Assembly: GCF_022398325.1 (NCBI RefSeq)
Contig: NZ_JAKEVD010000010.1
Location: forward strand, 126,226 to 158,323
Length of the DNA stretch: 32,098 nucleotides
Direction: 5' to 3'
Source: Shewanella sp. Isolate13
GTDB lineage: Bacteria > Pseudomonadota > Gammaproteobacteria > Enterobacterales > Shewanellaceae
The notes beneath the pieces are model-generated. The model did no database searches. It saw only the letters and a program-made list of their open reading frames with translations, and was not told the origin of the DNA. Shown piece by piece: positions 25,080-32,098 of this stretch. The position numbers and the translations under genes were made by a program. The first letter of the stretch is position 1. Every line of letters begins with the position of its first letter.

Positions 25080-25910
25080 TTAGGCGAAATGGGCTAGTGA
25101 CTTGGGTATGTTGGCTAACTTCAAATTCATCAGACCTAAAGATTTCAAGGCGGTTAAGTTCTCTATTTCTTCGGGCAACTCAGTTAGCAACGAATAGCCT
25201 AAATTTAGTGCTACCAGGTTGGTAAGCTTACCTATCTCTTTAGGTAATACCTCAATCTCACTGCAGTATAGATTAAGCTCTTTTAGTTGCGTCAACTCGC
25301 CGATTTCTGCAGGTAAATTGTTTAGGCAAACATTATCAGACAAATCTAACTTTTCTAAGGATGCGAGTTTGCCAATCTCTTTTGGTAGCTCCTGCAAACA
25401 GCAGCCATTTAAGACTAATTCTTTTAAATGGATTAGATTGCCTATCTCTGCAGATAACTCTTCGATATCGTCACATAAGCTAGAGAGATCCAACTTTTCA
25501 AGCGATGTAATCTTCCAAATTTGCTCTGGTAAAGCATCCTTTTCACAACAGATAAAATCTAATTCTTTTAAATTTTGCAAATCAGTAATTTGACTCGGTA
25601 GCGTTGTCATTGCAGGATATTCGATTTTAAGCGCTGCTAAAGAGACTAGGTTGCCGATCTCTGCTGGTAGTCGCTCAGTCCCTGACATATCTAATTCAAG
25701 TTCTTTTAGCTTTGTTAATTGGCCTAGCTCTTTAGGTAGTTCAGTGACTTCGGTCCCAGATAAACGTAATATTTCTAGGGAGCTTAAATTGGCTATCTCG
25801 GCAGGTAAGCTCTTAATTTCTCGGCCTCTTAATTGAAGCTCTTTAAGCGTTTTGCATTGCAGCTCATCGTTGAGTAGTGCTGTTAATGCTTCGGCGGTAC
25901 AGATTTCCAT
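25080..25910 (-). CDS. Leucine-rich-repeat protein, 11 repeats
   Basis: A 276-residue protein made almost entirely of leucine-rich repeats. After a 20-residue cap, 11 repeats of mostly 23 residues follow the pattern LKELxLxxxxIxxLPxEIGxLxx, ending with a short cap. Three repeats have paired cysteines (CC near 122 and 169). There is no signal peptide, no membrane segment and no catalytic or effector domain, so it is probably a cytosolic protein-binding scaffold of unknown partner. AAGGAA lies 6 nt before the ATG. The gene begins 25 bp after the stop of the LysR gene at 25936 and is likely co-transcribed with it. Confidence 0.88.
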   Translation of the reverse strand: MEICTAEALTALLNDELQCKTLKELQLRGREIKSLPAEIANLSSLEILRLSGTEVTELPKELGQLTKLKELELDMSGTERLPAEIGNLVSLAALKIEYPAMTTLPSQITDLQNLKELDFICCEKDALPEQIWKITSLEKLDLSSLCDDIEELSAEIGNLIHLKELVLNGCCLQELPKEIGKLASLEKLDLSDNVCLNNLPAEIGELTQLKELNLYCSEIEVLPKEIGKLTNLVALNLGYSLLTELPEEIENLTALKSLGLMNLKLANIPKSLAHFA

Positions 25911-25935
25911 TTTGGTTCCTTTTAATGCTGAGGCT

Positions 25936-26817
25936 TTATTTGTGCAGCAAGTCTCGCATTAAGGCTCTGACTTTTTTATTGAATTCATTTTCAGAGCGGC
26001 TTTTATGTTGAATAACATCGACATTAGCTTGCCAACCCAATTGTTCAAAATCAATCTTCAGTTTGCAAAGTTGCTGAGCCGCTATCGCTTCTTCGCAAAG
26101 GTGGAGTGGTAATAGCGCCCAACCAAAGCCTGCCTTGGTGAGTTCGAATAACATGTAGTAGTTATCGGCATGCCACACATCGGGTGAATGGGGAGTATTA
26201 AACCAACCTTTGTAGTTTTCTTTAGAACCAATTAGTAGTTGCCGATGCAGTTTCAATACGTCGATATGTGATGAGGTTTCTTGGGCAAGGGGATGCTTGG
26301 GGCTTACTAATAACTCAAACTGAATTACTCCTAATGATTCAAAATCTAAACTTGGCGGGTAGGATAACTCACTAAATACGATGCCAAAATTAGCTCGCTT
26401 AGTGTCGACTAAGTGGATGATATCGAGACTTGAAGCGCTCAATAACTCTAGCTCACACTCAGGGTATTGTGCTGAAAGGCTATTTAGCAGTGCCGTGAAT
26501 TTGTCGTAGGGGATCGCTTCATCAACGGCAAGGGTGAGCTTTAAATCATCTTGCTTATCCAGCGCCTGTACCTGCTGATTAAGTCGCTGATGCTGGGCCA
26601 GTACCGCTTTGGCTTGTGGTAGCAGCTGTTCGCCTGCCCGAGTTAGTACTGGGTAGCGATGACTTCTATCAAATAGTGTCTGATTGGTGTCTATTTCAAG
26701 GTTGATTATATGTTGGCTGATCGCAGACTGAACCTTACCAAGCTTTCTGGCTGCGGCAGAGAAGGAACCCGTTTCAACGGTCGTTACAAATGAATACAGC
26801 TGTTCGATGGTTAACAT
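25936..26817 (-). CDS. LysR-type regulator, AceR-like by context
   Basis: A 293-residue LysR-type regulator. The winged helix-turn-helix is at 1-60 (TVETGSFSAAARKLGKVQSA; FDRSHRYPVLTRAG) and the effector domain runs from about 90. It is divergent from a PACE efflux gene across 84 bp. In Acinetobacter the LysR protein AceR activates the PACE pump gene aceI, so the same role is inferred here. A T-N11-A type site lies in the shared region. It is followed after 25 bp by the leucine-rich-repeat gene. Confidence 0.92.
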   Translation of the reverse strand: MLTIEQLYSFVTTVETGSFSAAARKLGKVQSAISQHIINLEIDTNQTLFDRSHRYPVLTRAGEQLLPQAKAVLAQHQRLNQQVQALDKQDDLKLTLAVDEAIPYDKFTALLNSLSAQYPECELELLSASSLDIIHLVDTKRANFGIVFSELSYPPSLDFESLGVIQFELLVSPKHPLAQETSSHIDVLKLHRQLLIGSKENYKGWFNTPHSPDVWHADNYYMLFELTKAGFGWALLPLHLCEEAIAAQQLCKLKIDFEQLGWQANVDVIQHKSRSENEFNKKVRALMRDLLHK

Positions 26818-26849
26818 ATCAGTAAAGGTGATGGTATCTAACTTTTATG

Positions 26850-26866
26850 TATCGTAGTTAAAGATG
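26850..26866. promoter_or_regulatory. Possible LysR-type site in the divergent region
   Basis: ATC (26851-26853), nine bases, GAT (26863-26865), flanked by T and A, fits the loose T-N11-A LysR-type motif. It lies about mid-way between the two start codons. The motif is degenerate, so this is suggestive only. Confidence 0.35.
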
Positions 26867-26901
26867 ATAATGGCTGCAACTTAACTTTAGAGCGAATTAC
26901 C

Positions 26902-27315
26902 ATGACAGTTAAAGACAGAATCATTCATGCTATTTTATTTGAGGCTGTGGCCTTAGCTATCATAGTTCCGGCGGCATCTATGTTATCAGGCACAGAAGCA
27001 ACCTCTATGCTAGCCGTAGGAGTGGGGTTGAGTATCTACACCGTTATCTGGAACTACTTTTATAATATTTGGTTTGATAAGCAGTTTGGTTCCGATAGGG
27101 TGAATCGTACTCTAAAGATGCGTATTGGTCACACCTGTGGCTTTGAGGGCGGAATTATCTTTATTACCGTACCAGCCATTGCTTGGTTCTTAGGGATCAC
27201 CTTGCTACAGGCGTTAGTGTTGGAGGCGGCGTTTTTAGTCTTTTTCTTCTTCTATGCGGTGGCATTTAACTGGTGTTACGACAACATTAAGCTCAAGCTA
27301 AAAGTGGCGAGCTAA
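26902..27315 (+). CDS. PACE-family efflux transporter (AceI-like)
   Basis: A 137-residue inner-membrane protein with four helices in two tandem bacterial transmembrane pair domains. PACE pumps such as AceI export chlorhexidine and other biocides, and short-chain diamines have been proposed as natural substrates. Visible features: RIIHAILFE at 6-14 with Glu14 in the place of the essential Glu15 of AceI, WNYFYNIWFDKQFG near 50, RIGHTCGFEGG in the second half, and FNWCYDNI near the end. Divergent from a LysR gene that probably controls it. A terminator follows. Confidence 0.93.
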   Translation: MTVKDRIIHAILFEAVALAIIVPAASMLSGTEATSMLAVGVGLSIYTVIWNYFYNIWFDKQFGSDRVNRTLKMRIGHTCGFEGGIIFITVPAIAWFLGITLLQALVLEAAFLVFFFFYAVAFNWCYDNIKLKLKVAS

Positions 27316-27340
27316 GTGTTAAACTCTCTTACCGCAAAAA

Positions 27341-27372
27341 TAACCGCTGCTATAAAATAGTGGCGGTTTTTT
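27341..27372 (+). terminator. Terminator after the PACE gene
   Basis: AACCGC pairs with GCGGTT, with an inner CTAT/ATAG stem, and is followed by TTTT and an AT-rich tail. It starts 26 bp after the stop. Confidence 0.85.
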
Positions 27373-27465
27373 ATTTGTACGTTATTTCTTCTATGAAGAA
27401 CTTGTGATAGGAGAAAAAAAGAGCGGTAATACTTTTTTAAAATTCGTCATACTCGTAGTCGTTGA

Positions 27466-27481
27466 GGTGATCTTCATCACG
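27466..27481 (+). promoter_or_regulatory. CRP-binding site before the TonB receptor gene
   Basis: GGTGA, six bases (TCTTCA), TCACG. This matches TGTGA-N6-TCACA at eight of ten half-site positions, and the central GTGATC/CATCAC is nearly symmetrical. The centre (27473.5) lies 41.5 bp upstream of the transcription start predicted from TATAGT at 27503-27508, the class II activation position. Confidence 0.65.
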
Positions 27482-27502
27482 CACCTTTTGGTTATGAATA
27501 TA

Positions 27503-27508
27503 TATAGT
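27503..27508 (+). promoter_or_regulatory. -10 element of the TonB receptor promoter
   Basis: TATAGT within an AT-rich run, predicting a start near 27515 and a leader of about 49 nt. No good -35 is present, which fits a CRP-dependent class II promoter. Confidence 0.45.
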
Positions 27509-27563
27509 CCGTGTTGAAAAAATGAGCTTAAACATTTGCTTATAACAATATGGATATTTAAAG

Positions 27564-29480
27564 ATGCATAAAAAACTCAAACTAATAGCCCTCGCTTTAT
27601 CTGTTACCGCTTCCAGCTCTTTTGCGGATGAAATTGAAAAAATCACCGTTCACGGCCTTCAACATCAAGACGATGGTACCTATACCAATGTCTACTTAGG
27701 CAGTGATGTTACGGTTATCAGTAATGAGATGATCCAGTCTGCTGGTGGCGTGGACATCAATAAGATCCTGAGTCAGTTCGTTCCTGGGTTGTTCGCCAAT
27801 GGGCGAGCAGGGCGTCACACCGATACCGATTACTCGCTGCAAGGCAGCCGCCCACAAGACATTCTCTGGTTGTTAGATGGCAATCGTTTGAACAACCGCC
27901 TCTATGGCTCAACCTATACCGATAGTATCAACCCCATGATGATCGAACGTATAGAGGTGATCAAAGGCTCACAGAGTGTGCTTTTTGGCTCTGAAGCGAT
28001 TGCTGGGGTCATTAATATCATCACTAAGAGTTATCAGGGGAGCGATGCCGGAGAGCTGAGTCTAGCTGCCGATACATTGCCGAGTTACGATCTCTCTGGT
28101 TTTGTTAGCAGTGAAATTGACTCGGTTCAATTAACTTTAGCGGCAAGCTCGAGTCAATCTGAGGGGTATGCACTCTGGCCCGATGAGGAGTACTCACCAA
28201 CGGCTGTGTTAGATAAAGAGCGCGGCTATCAAATGAATAACCTAAATGCCAAGCTTCGCTGGTCGCTTAGTGATGCTCAGCAGCTTACCGTTTTTGCTCA
28301 ATACAGTGATGGCTTACTTGAGCGCCCATTAGCCTATGATGCGATATTAAGTGAGAACGATCGCAAACAAACCATCGCCTATGCAGACTGGCAGTTGCAG
28401 GCTTCACAGCAATTGTTACTGCAGGCTAAGGTCAATTATCAGCACTGGGATTCCAGCTACAGTGAAATTACCCAAGATGAGAAGGGCAATGTCGAAGTCA
28501 CTTACTGGCAGGAGTATTGGGGCTTTAAAGATCTTGGGGCAACGGTTAGCGCTAACTATCAGACAAAAGCAGGAAGCCAGTGGGTGTTAGGTGGTCAGTA
28601 TGAAGAGTATGAAGGTGCCGATGAGGTGATGCTGTTCACCGCAGAAAAAGACCACAGCTACTCGTTATTTAGTCAGTACCAACCTAAGATTGACGCCTTA
28701 CCCGATACTCAAATATCAGTCGGGGCTAGGGTTAATCGCCTAGCAAATGATGAAACTGTCTGGGTGGGTAATCTCGCATTAACCCATGATATAGCCCAGA
28801 ACCTACAACTTAAGACAAATCTGGGCAATGGATATCGCCAACCAACGGCTTCTGAGCTGCACTCTCAAGTTGGTACTCTCGGCAACGCCGACTTAGTAGC
28901 CGAAACGAGCAAGAGCATTAATTTTGGACTTCACTATCAAGACGATATCTCGCTTACAGTCGATGGATACTGGCGAAGTGTAGACAATCTTATCGAGCCG
29001 CGTGCACTTAGTGAGGTTGAATTTATCTACGATAACCTCGATGCTCGTGTCGAGAGTTATGGTATCGACCTACACCTTGTAACCGAGCTGTCGTCGCAGT
29101 TGCTGATGGAACTCAGTGGCAGCTACGCTTCTGCCGAGCGGCAAGATACTGGCGAACAGATTGAGCGAGTACCTGAATATACTGGTTTTGCAAAACTTAG
29201 CTACGATGTGAATGACGATATTGCGGCTTGGGTGAGTGGTCAGTATGTCGGTGAATTTGTCGATTATGGCTTAATCGCAGGCGATTACCTGCTAGCAAAT
29301 ATTGGTATTCAAGCTTGGATAACGGAGCAGCAGGATCAGCAACTTTCTCTTACCATAGATAACCTGTTTGATAGCGAAGTGACTCAAAGTATTTTTAAGC
29401 ACGGTCATAAAGCGCAATACCCTATTGCTAGCTTAGGCGCACCACGGACTGTGCAGTTGCAATATCGTTACCTATTTTAG
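27564..29480 (+). CDS. TonB-dependent outer-membrane receptor
   Basis: A 638-residue TonB-dependent receptor. The signal peptide ends near residue 21 (SSSFA). A TonB box EKITVHG follows, then the plug domain at about 45-155 with LQGSRPQDILWLLDGNRLN, IERIEVIKGSQSVLFGSEAIAGVINIIT. The rest is the 22-strand barrel, and the chain ends in Phe (YRYLF) as outer-membrane barrels do. The length is like BtuB or CirA, at the small end of the family. I cannot assign a substrate; there is no cobalamin riboswitch or strong Fur box upstream. The CRP site suggests a carbon- or respiration-linked substrate. Start ATG has only a weak upstream site. Confidence 0.93.
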   Translation: MHKKLKLIALALSVTASSSFADEIEKITVHGLQHQDDGTYTNVYLGSDVTVISNEMIQSAGGVDINKILSQFVPGLFANGRAGRHTDTDYSLQGSRPQDILWLLDGNRLNNRLYGSTYTDSINPMMIERIEVIKGSQSVLFGSEAIAGVINIITKSYQGSDAGELSLAADTLPSYDLSGFVSSEIDSVQLTLAASSSQSEGYALWPDEEYSPTAVLDKERGYQMNNLNAKLRWSLSDAQQLTVFAQYSDGLLERPLAYDAILSENDRKQTIAYADWQLQASQQLLLQAKVNYQHWDSSYSEITQDEKGNVEVTYWQEYWGFKDLGATVSANYQTKAGSQWVLGGQYEEYEGADEVMLFTAEKDHSYSLFSQYQPKIDALPDTQISVGARVNRLANDETVWVGNLALTHDIAQNLQLKTNLGNGYRQPTASELHSQVGTLGNADLVAETSKSINFGLHYQDDISLTVDGYWRSVDNLIEPRALSEVEFIYDNLDARVESYGIDLHLVTELSSQLLMELSGSYASAERQDTGEQIERVPEYTGFAKLSYDVNDDIAAWVSGQYVGEFVDYGLIAGDYLLANIGIQAWITEQQDQQLSLTIDNLFDSEVTQSIFKHGHKAQYPIASLGAPRTVQLQYRYLF

Positions 29481-29518
29481 TTTGGCCAGCTTCTGCGCCA
29501 CTATCACTTAGCATTAAA

Positions 29519-29552
29519 GCGGGGCGAGCCTTATGCAAGCCCCTTCCTCCTC
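29519..29552 (+). terminator. Possible terminator after the TonB receptor gene
   Basis: GGGGC (29521-29525) and GCCCC (29539-29543) form a short stem, followed by a pyrimidine-rich tail (TTCCTCCTCTCTT) and not a pure T-run. Weak evidence. Confidence 0.4.
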
Positions 29553-29774
29553 TCTTCTGTTAGAGGGCAAAATCGAAAACTGGCAGATATTAACTATGCT
29601 TGTATTGTTTAAGTTAATTGTTTGACTGTGTTTTTGTATCAATTGCGTTAATATATCGCTTATTATCTTTTAATCATTAATCACTGATATCGGTTGCAAA
29701 TACAATTAAATGCGGTTGAATATGATGCTTATCATCTAAACCATAGCAGAGTGTAATGCTGAGATAGGTGAAAT

Positions 29775-30365
29775 ATGATGGCAAAGTTAGCGCGTTTTTT
29801 GATTATGACCACATTCTTGTCGGCGGCCGCAGTTGCTAAGCAGTGGCAAGACAGCGATCTAGATGGCGTGCCAGATCTAAAAGATGCTTGTGCCGATACG
29901 CCGGCAGAGGTCGTTGTTGATGCCAGAGGGTGTCATAAGTCGGTTGTTAATAAGCAGAGCATTGTTGTTCAGCCTAACTTATGTCTAAGAGCAAATAATG
30001 CTGAGCACTACCCAAGGGGATGCACCGAGCTGTCATCTTTGGCTGTTAGGTTTGAATTTGCTAGGGCTGAGGTGTTGATTTCACAGCATCAAGCGATTGA
30101 GCGTTTAGCACGTTGGCTTAATTCAACGAATGTGGCGCTGCGGCTGGTGGGCCATACAGATGCGGTTGGAGGTGATAGATTCAATCGGCAATTATCACTG
30201 CAGCGAGCGGAGCAGGTTAAAAAAGTATTAGTCGAGCAGTTTGGTTTACATGCAAGTCGATTTCAAGTTGCTGGTGTTGGTAGCACAGAGCCTATTGCTA
30301 ATAATGGAACTGGCCAGGGGCGAGAGCTGAATCGACGAGTTGAGTTTTTAGTTATTGTTCAATAG
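29775..30365 (+). CDS. Small OmpA-family protein with a thrombospondin-3-like repeat
   Basis: A 196-residue envelope protein. A signal peptide is visible, cleavage near residue 22 (AAAVA). One calcium-binding type 3 repeat follows (DSDLDGVPDLKDACADTPAE, about 26-46). Then the OmpA peptidoglycan-binding domain covers about 90-196, with VRFEFARAEV, GHTDAVGGDRFNRQLSLQRA and the closing ELNRRVEFLV. It lacks an N-terminal beta-barrel, so it is much shorter than OmpA or OprF. There is no lipobox. It probably links calcium-dependent outer-surface partners to peptidoglycan. The mscS-type gene follows after 28 bp and may be co-transcribed. Confidence 0.9.
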   Translation: MMAKLARFLIMTTFLSAAAVAKQWQDSDLDGVPDLKDACADTPAEVVVDARGCHKSVVNKQSIVVQPNLCLRANNAEHYPRGCTELSSLAVRFEFARAEVLISQHQAIERLARWLNSTNVALRLVGHTDAVGGDRFNRQLSLQRAEQVKKVLVEQFGLHASRFQVAGVGSTEPIANNGTGQGRELNRRVEFLVIVQ

Positions 30366-30393
30366 TTTTATCTTAAATTTGAGGGAGTATAAA

Positions 30394-31218
30394 ATGGATA
30401 ACTTGCAAGGTTTAATGGAGCAAGCGCCTGAGTTAATCGTCACCTACGGCATGAAGATAATCTTTGCGATCATCATATTTGTCATCGGTAAGTTTCTATC
30501 GAAAGTCGCAAAAAATTTAACTACTAAGTTACTCAACAAGCGTAAGGTCGACAATACCGTTGTCTCGTTTGTTGCCAATATCGCTTGGGCATTAGTGTTT
30601 GTCTTTACTATTGTCGCCACCCTTGGCCAGATTGGCGTGCAAACCGCTTCATTAGTCGCTGTAATAGGTGCCGCGGGCTTGGCTGTTGGTTTAGCGCTGC
30701 AAGGTTCACTGTCTAACTTTGCTGCTGGTGTATTGATGGTGCTATTTAGACCATGCCGCGTTGGTGATTATGTCGAGGCTGCAGGTATAGCGGGCACGGT
30801 TGATGAGATCACCATTTTCTCGACTCGCTTACTGACGCCAGATAATAAAGTCATTATTGCGCCTAACTCGGCGATGATGGACGGCACCATTATTAACTAC
30901 TCGGCGATGGAAACGCGTCGTTTAGATCTAGTGATAGGTGTCTCTTATGATGCGAACTTAGCCGAGACGAAAAAAGTATTAACTAACATCCTAGATAACA
31001 GTCAGTATGTACTTAAAGATCCTGCATATACAGTGGCAGTTTCAGAGCTTGCTGACTCGTCGGTGAACTTTGTGGTTCGCCCTTGGGTTAAAGGCTCTGA
31101 TTATTGGCCAGCGCACTTTGAAATTCTTGAGCAAATTAAGAATGCGCTCGATGAGGCTGGCATTGGTATCCCATATCCACAGATGGATCTGTATGTGAAA
31201 GAGACTACAGCGGCTTAG
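30394..31218 (+). CDS. mscS: MscS-type small-conductance mechanosensitive channel
   Basis: A 274-residue inner-membrane channel that opens under membrane tension to release solutes in osmotic downshock. I start at the ATG at 30394, with GAGGGAG 7 nt upstream; the open frame continues upstream without a site. Three transmembrane helices are visible (about 15-38, 58-80 and the pore helix at about 90-120). The pore helix has the packed Gly/Ala pattern AVIGAAGLAVGLALQGSLSN, followed by the beta domain (RVGDYVEAAGIAGTV) and the C-terminal domain ending PYPQMDLYV. Length is close to E. coli MscS (286). Confidence 0.95.
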   Translation: MDNLQGLMEQAPELIVTYGMKIIFAIIIFVIGKFLSKVAKNLTTKLLNKRKVDNTVVSFVANIAWALVFVFTIVATLGQIGVQTASLVAVIGAAGLAVGLALQGSLSNFAAGVLMVLFRPCRVGDYVEAAGIAGTVDEITIFSTRLLTPDNKVIIAPNSAMMDGTIINYSAMETRRLDLVIGVSYDANLAETKKVLTNILDNSQYVLKDPAYTVAVSELADSSVNFVVRPWVKGSDYWPAHFEILEQIKNALDEAGIGIPYPQMDLYVKETTAA

Positions 31219-31249
31219 TTTATTTAAAAGAGATAAACTACTAAGCAAT

Positions 31250-31280
31250 AAAAAGGTCGGCATATGCCGACCTTTTTATT
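31250..31280. terminator. Bidirectional terminator between mscS and yicG
   Basis: AAAAAGGTCGGC and GCCGACCTTTTT form a perfect stem around ATAT. Flanking A- and T-tracts let it work for both convergent genes. Confidence 0.95.
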
Positions 31281-31297
31281 GAATTTTTTACACAAGC

Positions 31298-31936
31298 CTA
31301 GTGTGCGTTGTCTGATTGATATTGGTAATCAAACTTGGGCATCGACCACTTGTAACGAATGGCTAGCATTCTAAAACTAAAGCCAAATACTAGAGATATC
31401 GAGAGATTAATCCACTCTGGGACACCGTTAAACTTCATCGCCACATAGGCAGATGCAGTCAATAGGGCAACCAAGGCATAGAGCTCTTTCTTAAAGATCA
31501 GCGGCACTTGATTACAGAGAATATCCCTAATAACACCGCCAAACACGCCTGTCACCACTCCCATCACAATGGCTATCTCGGGGCTAAAGCCTAACATTAA
31601 GGTCTTCTGTGCGCCGATAATTGAGAACACGGCTAAACCAACCGCATCAATGGCTAGAAAGAGTTTAGATAGGTGACGCATAACCGGGGCGATCATTACC
31701 GTAAGTAAAGAGGCTGCTGCAATGGCAATCAAATAATGGACATTCTCAATCCAAATTAATGGGTAGTTGCCGAGTAAAATATCGCGCAACGTGCCGCCAC
31801 CTATCGCGGTAACACAACCTATTATGACTACACCAAACAGGTCCATCTGTTTTTTACCAGCAGCCAGTGCACCTGTCATTGCTTCGGCTAAAATACCGAT
31901 TAGCCATAAAAAGCTGATAACTTTAACTTCTAACAT
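31298..31936 (-). CDS. YicG/TRIC-type membrane protein (UPF0126)
   Basis: A 212-residue inner-membrane protein of the UPF0126/TRIC family, similar to E. coli YicG. It has about seven hydrophobic segments in two repeated halves. Each half carries a Gly-rich motif followed by RDIL: TAIGGGTLRDILLGNYPLIW near 45 and GVFGGVIRDILCNQVPLIF near 130. Related TRIC proteins are cation channels; YicG has been linked to glycine transport in E. coli, and I do not know which applies here. I chose the ATG at 31936, matching the family start (MLEVK); a GTG three codons upstream is possible. Confidence 0.9.
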   Translation of the reverse strand: MLEVKVISFLWLIGILAEAMTGALAAGKKQMDLFGVVIIGCVTAIGGGTLRDILLGNYPLIWIENVHYLIAIAAASLLTVMIAPVMRHLSKLFLAIDAVGLAVFSIIGAQKTLMLGFSPEIAIVMGVVTGVFGGVIRDILCNQVPLIFKKELYALVALLTASAYVAMKFNGVPEWINLSISLVFGFSFRMLAIRYKWSMPKFDYQYQSDNAH

Positions 31937-31945
31937 AATTCGCAC

Positions 31946-32098
31946 TAGCTAAATAAAAGGAAGAGAATTTTGCCTCTTTTTAGGCCAAAAATACAATGAT
32001 AAAAGCTTGGTTCTTGCATTATATTTTCTAATGCGAAATATCTCGATTGTTTAGTTAGGTTAGCTTTGGTGGGGTGTAGTGAGTATTTATAATAAGAT
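31946..32098. other. Upstream region of yicG to window end
   Basis: No gene seen. The stretch must hold the promoter of the minus-strand yicG gene. I could not pick a clear -10/-35 pair. Confidence 0.4.

Noticed and set aside
27373..27563. Cobalamin riboswitch or Fur box before the TonB receptor
   Set aside because: No B12-box-like sequence and no GATAAT-type repeats are present; only the CRP-like site is convincing.
29724..29742. Possible Fur box before the OmpA-like gene
   Set aside because: Only about 13 of 19 positions match the consensus and the central bases differ, far weaker than the pair at 24281-24305.

Overview
The window reads as a chromosomal core segment of a Shewanella-like marine gammaproteobacterium. 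This rests on gene order: the mutY-yggX and trmB-yggL-yggN blocks of E. coli (here with glsB inserted), the yggS-yggT-yggU-rdgB-hemW block next to pilT/pilU, and yqgE-ruvX. It also rests on a short inverted-repeat element with ATACCAATCA ends, which I recall from Shewanella and related genomes. I see no phage, no CRISPR array, no complete insertion sequence and no defence island. Nearly everything is housekeeping, with a few accessory genes and some notable intergenic signals.

Layout. 1-1014: two near-identical copies of a tRNA-Phe/tRNA-Thr unit on the minus strand, each with its own promoter. 1299-2710: mutY-yggX (minus), DNA oxidation repair and iron handling. 2888-6107: trmB-yggL-glsB and then yggN, whose upstream region has a good sigma-54 promoter candidate. 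6354-7295: a LysR-type regulator. 7296-7954: a long gap with a strong promoter and a terminator about 150 nt apart, a candidate small RNA. 7955-9982: a 675-residue protein I cannot name. 10080-11454: a TDT/SLAC1-type transporter (minus) with a large dyad upstream, overlapping what looks like the broken start of a cytochrome bd subunit I gene. 11680-13548: an exported DUF885 peptidase-like protein. 13701-18940 (all minus): yggS, proC, yggT, yggU, an inserted MITE, a DUF4426 gene, rdgB and hemW. These cover PLP homeostasis, proline synthesis, nucleotide-pool cleaning and a heme-related radical SAM protein.

18976-21157: pilT and pilU, the retraction ATPases of type IV pili, divergent from yggS. 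21278-22291: hemH, last step of heme synthesis. 22359-23739 (minus): an SUI1-family factor, yqgE and ruvX. 23935-24990: a small membrane protein behind overlapping Fur boxes, and a divergent DUF4136 lipoprotein. 25080-27315: a leucine-rich-repeat protein directly downstream of a LysR regulator that is divergent from a PACE-family efflux pump. 27564-31218: a TonB-dependent receptor with a CRP site placed for class II activation, a small OmpA-like protein and an MscS-type mechanosensitive channel. 31298-31936: a YicG/TRIC-type membrane protein (minus).

The observations I would follow first are the candidate sRNA at 7520-7672, the sigma-54/twin-palindrome arrangement before yggN, the CRP site before the TonB receptor, the cytochrome bd relic with its neighbouring dyad, the paired Fur boxes, and the unknown 675-residue protein. 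I did not find a convincing wholly new multi-gene system.
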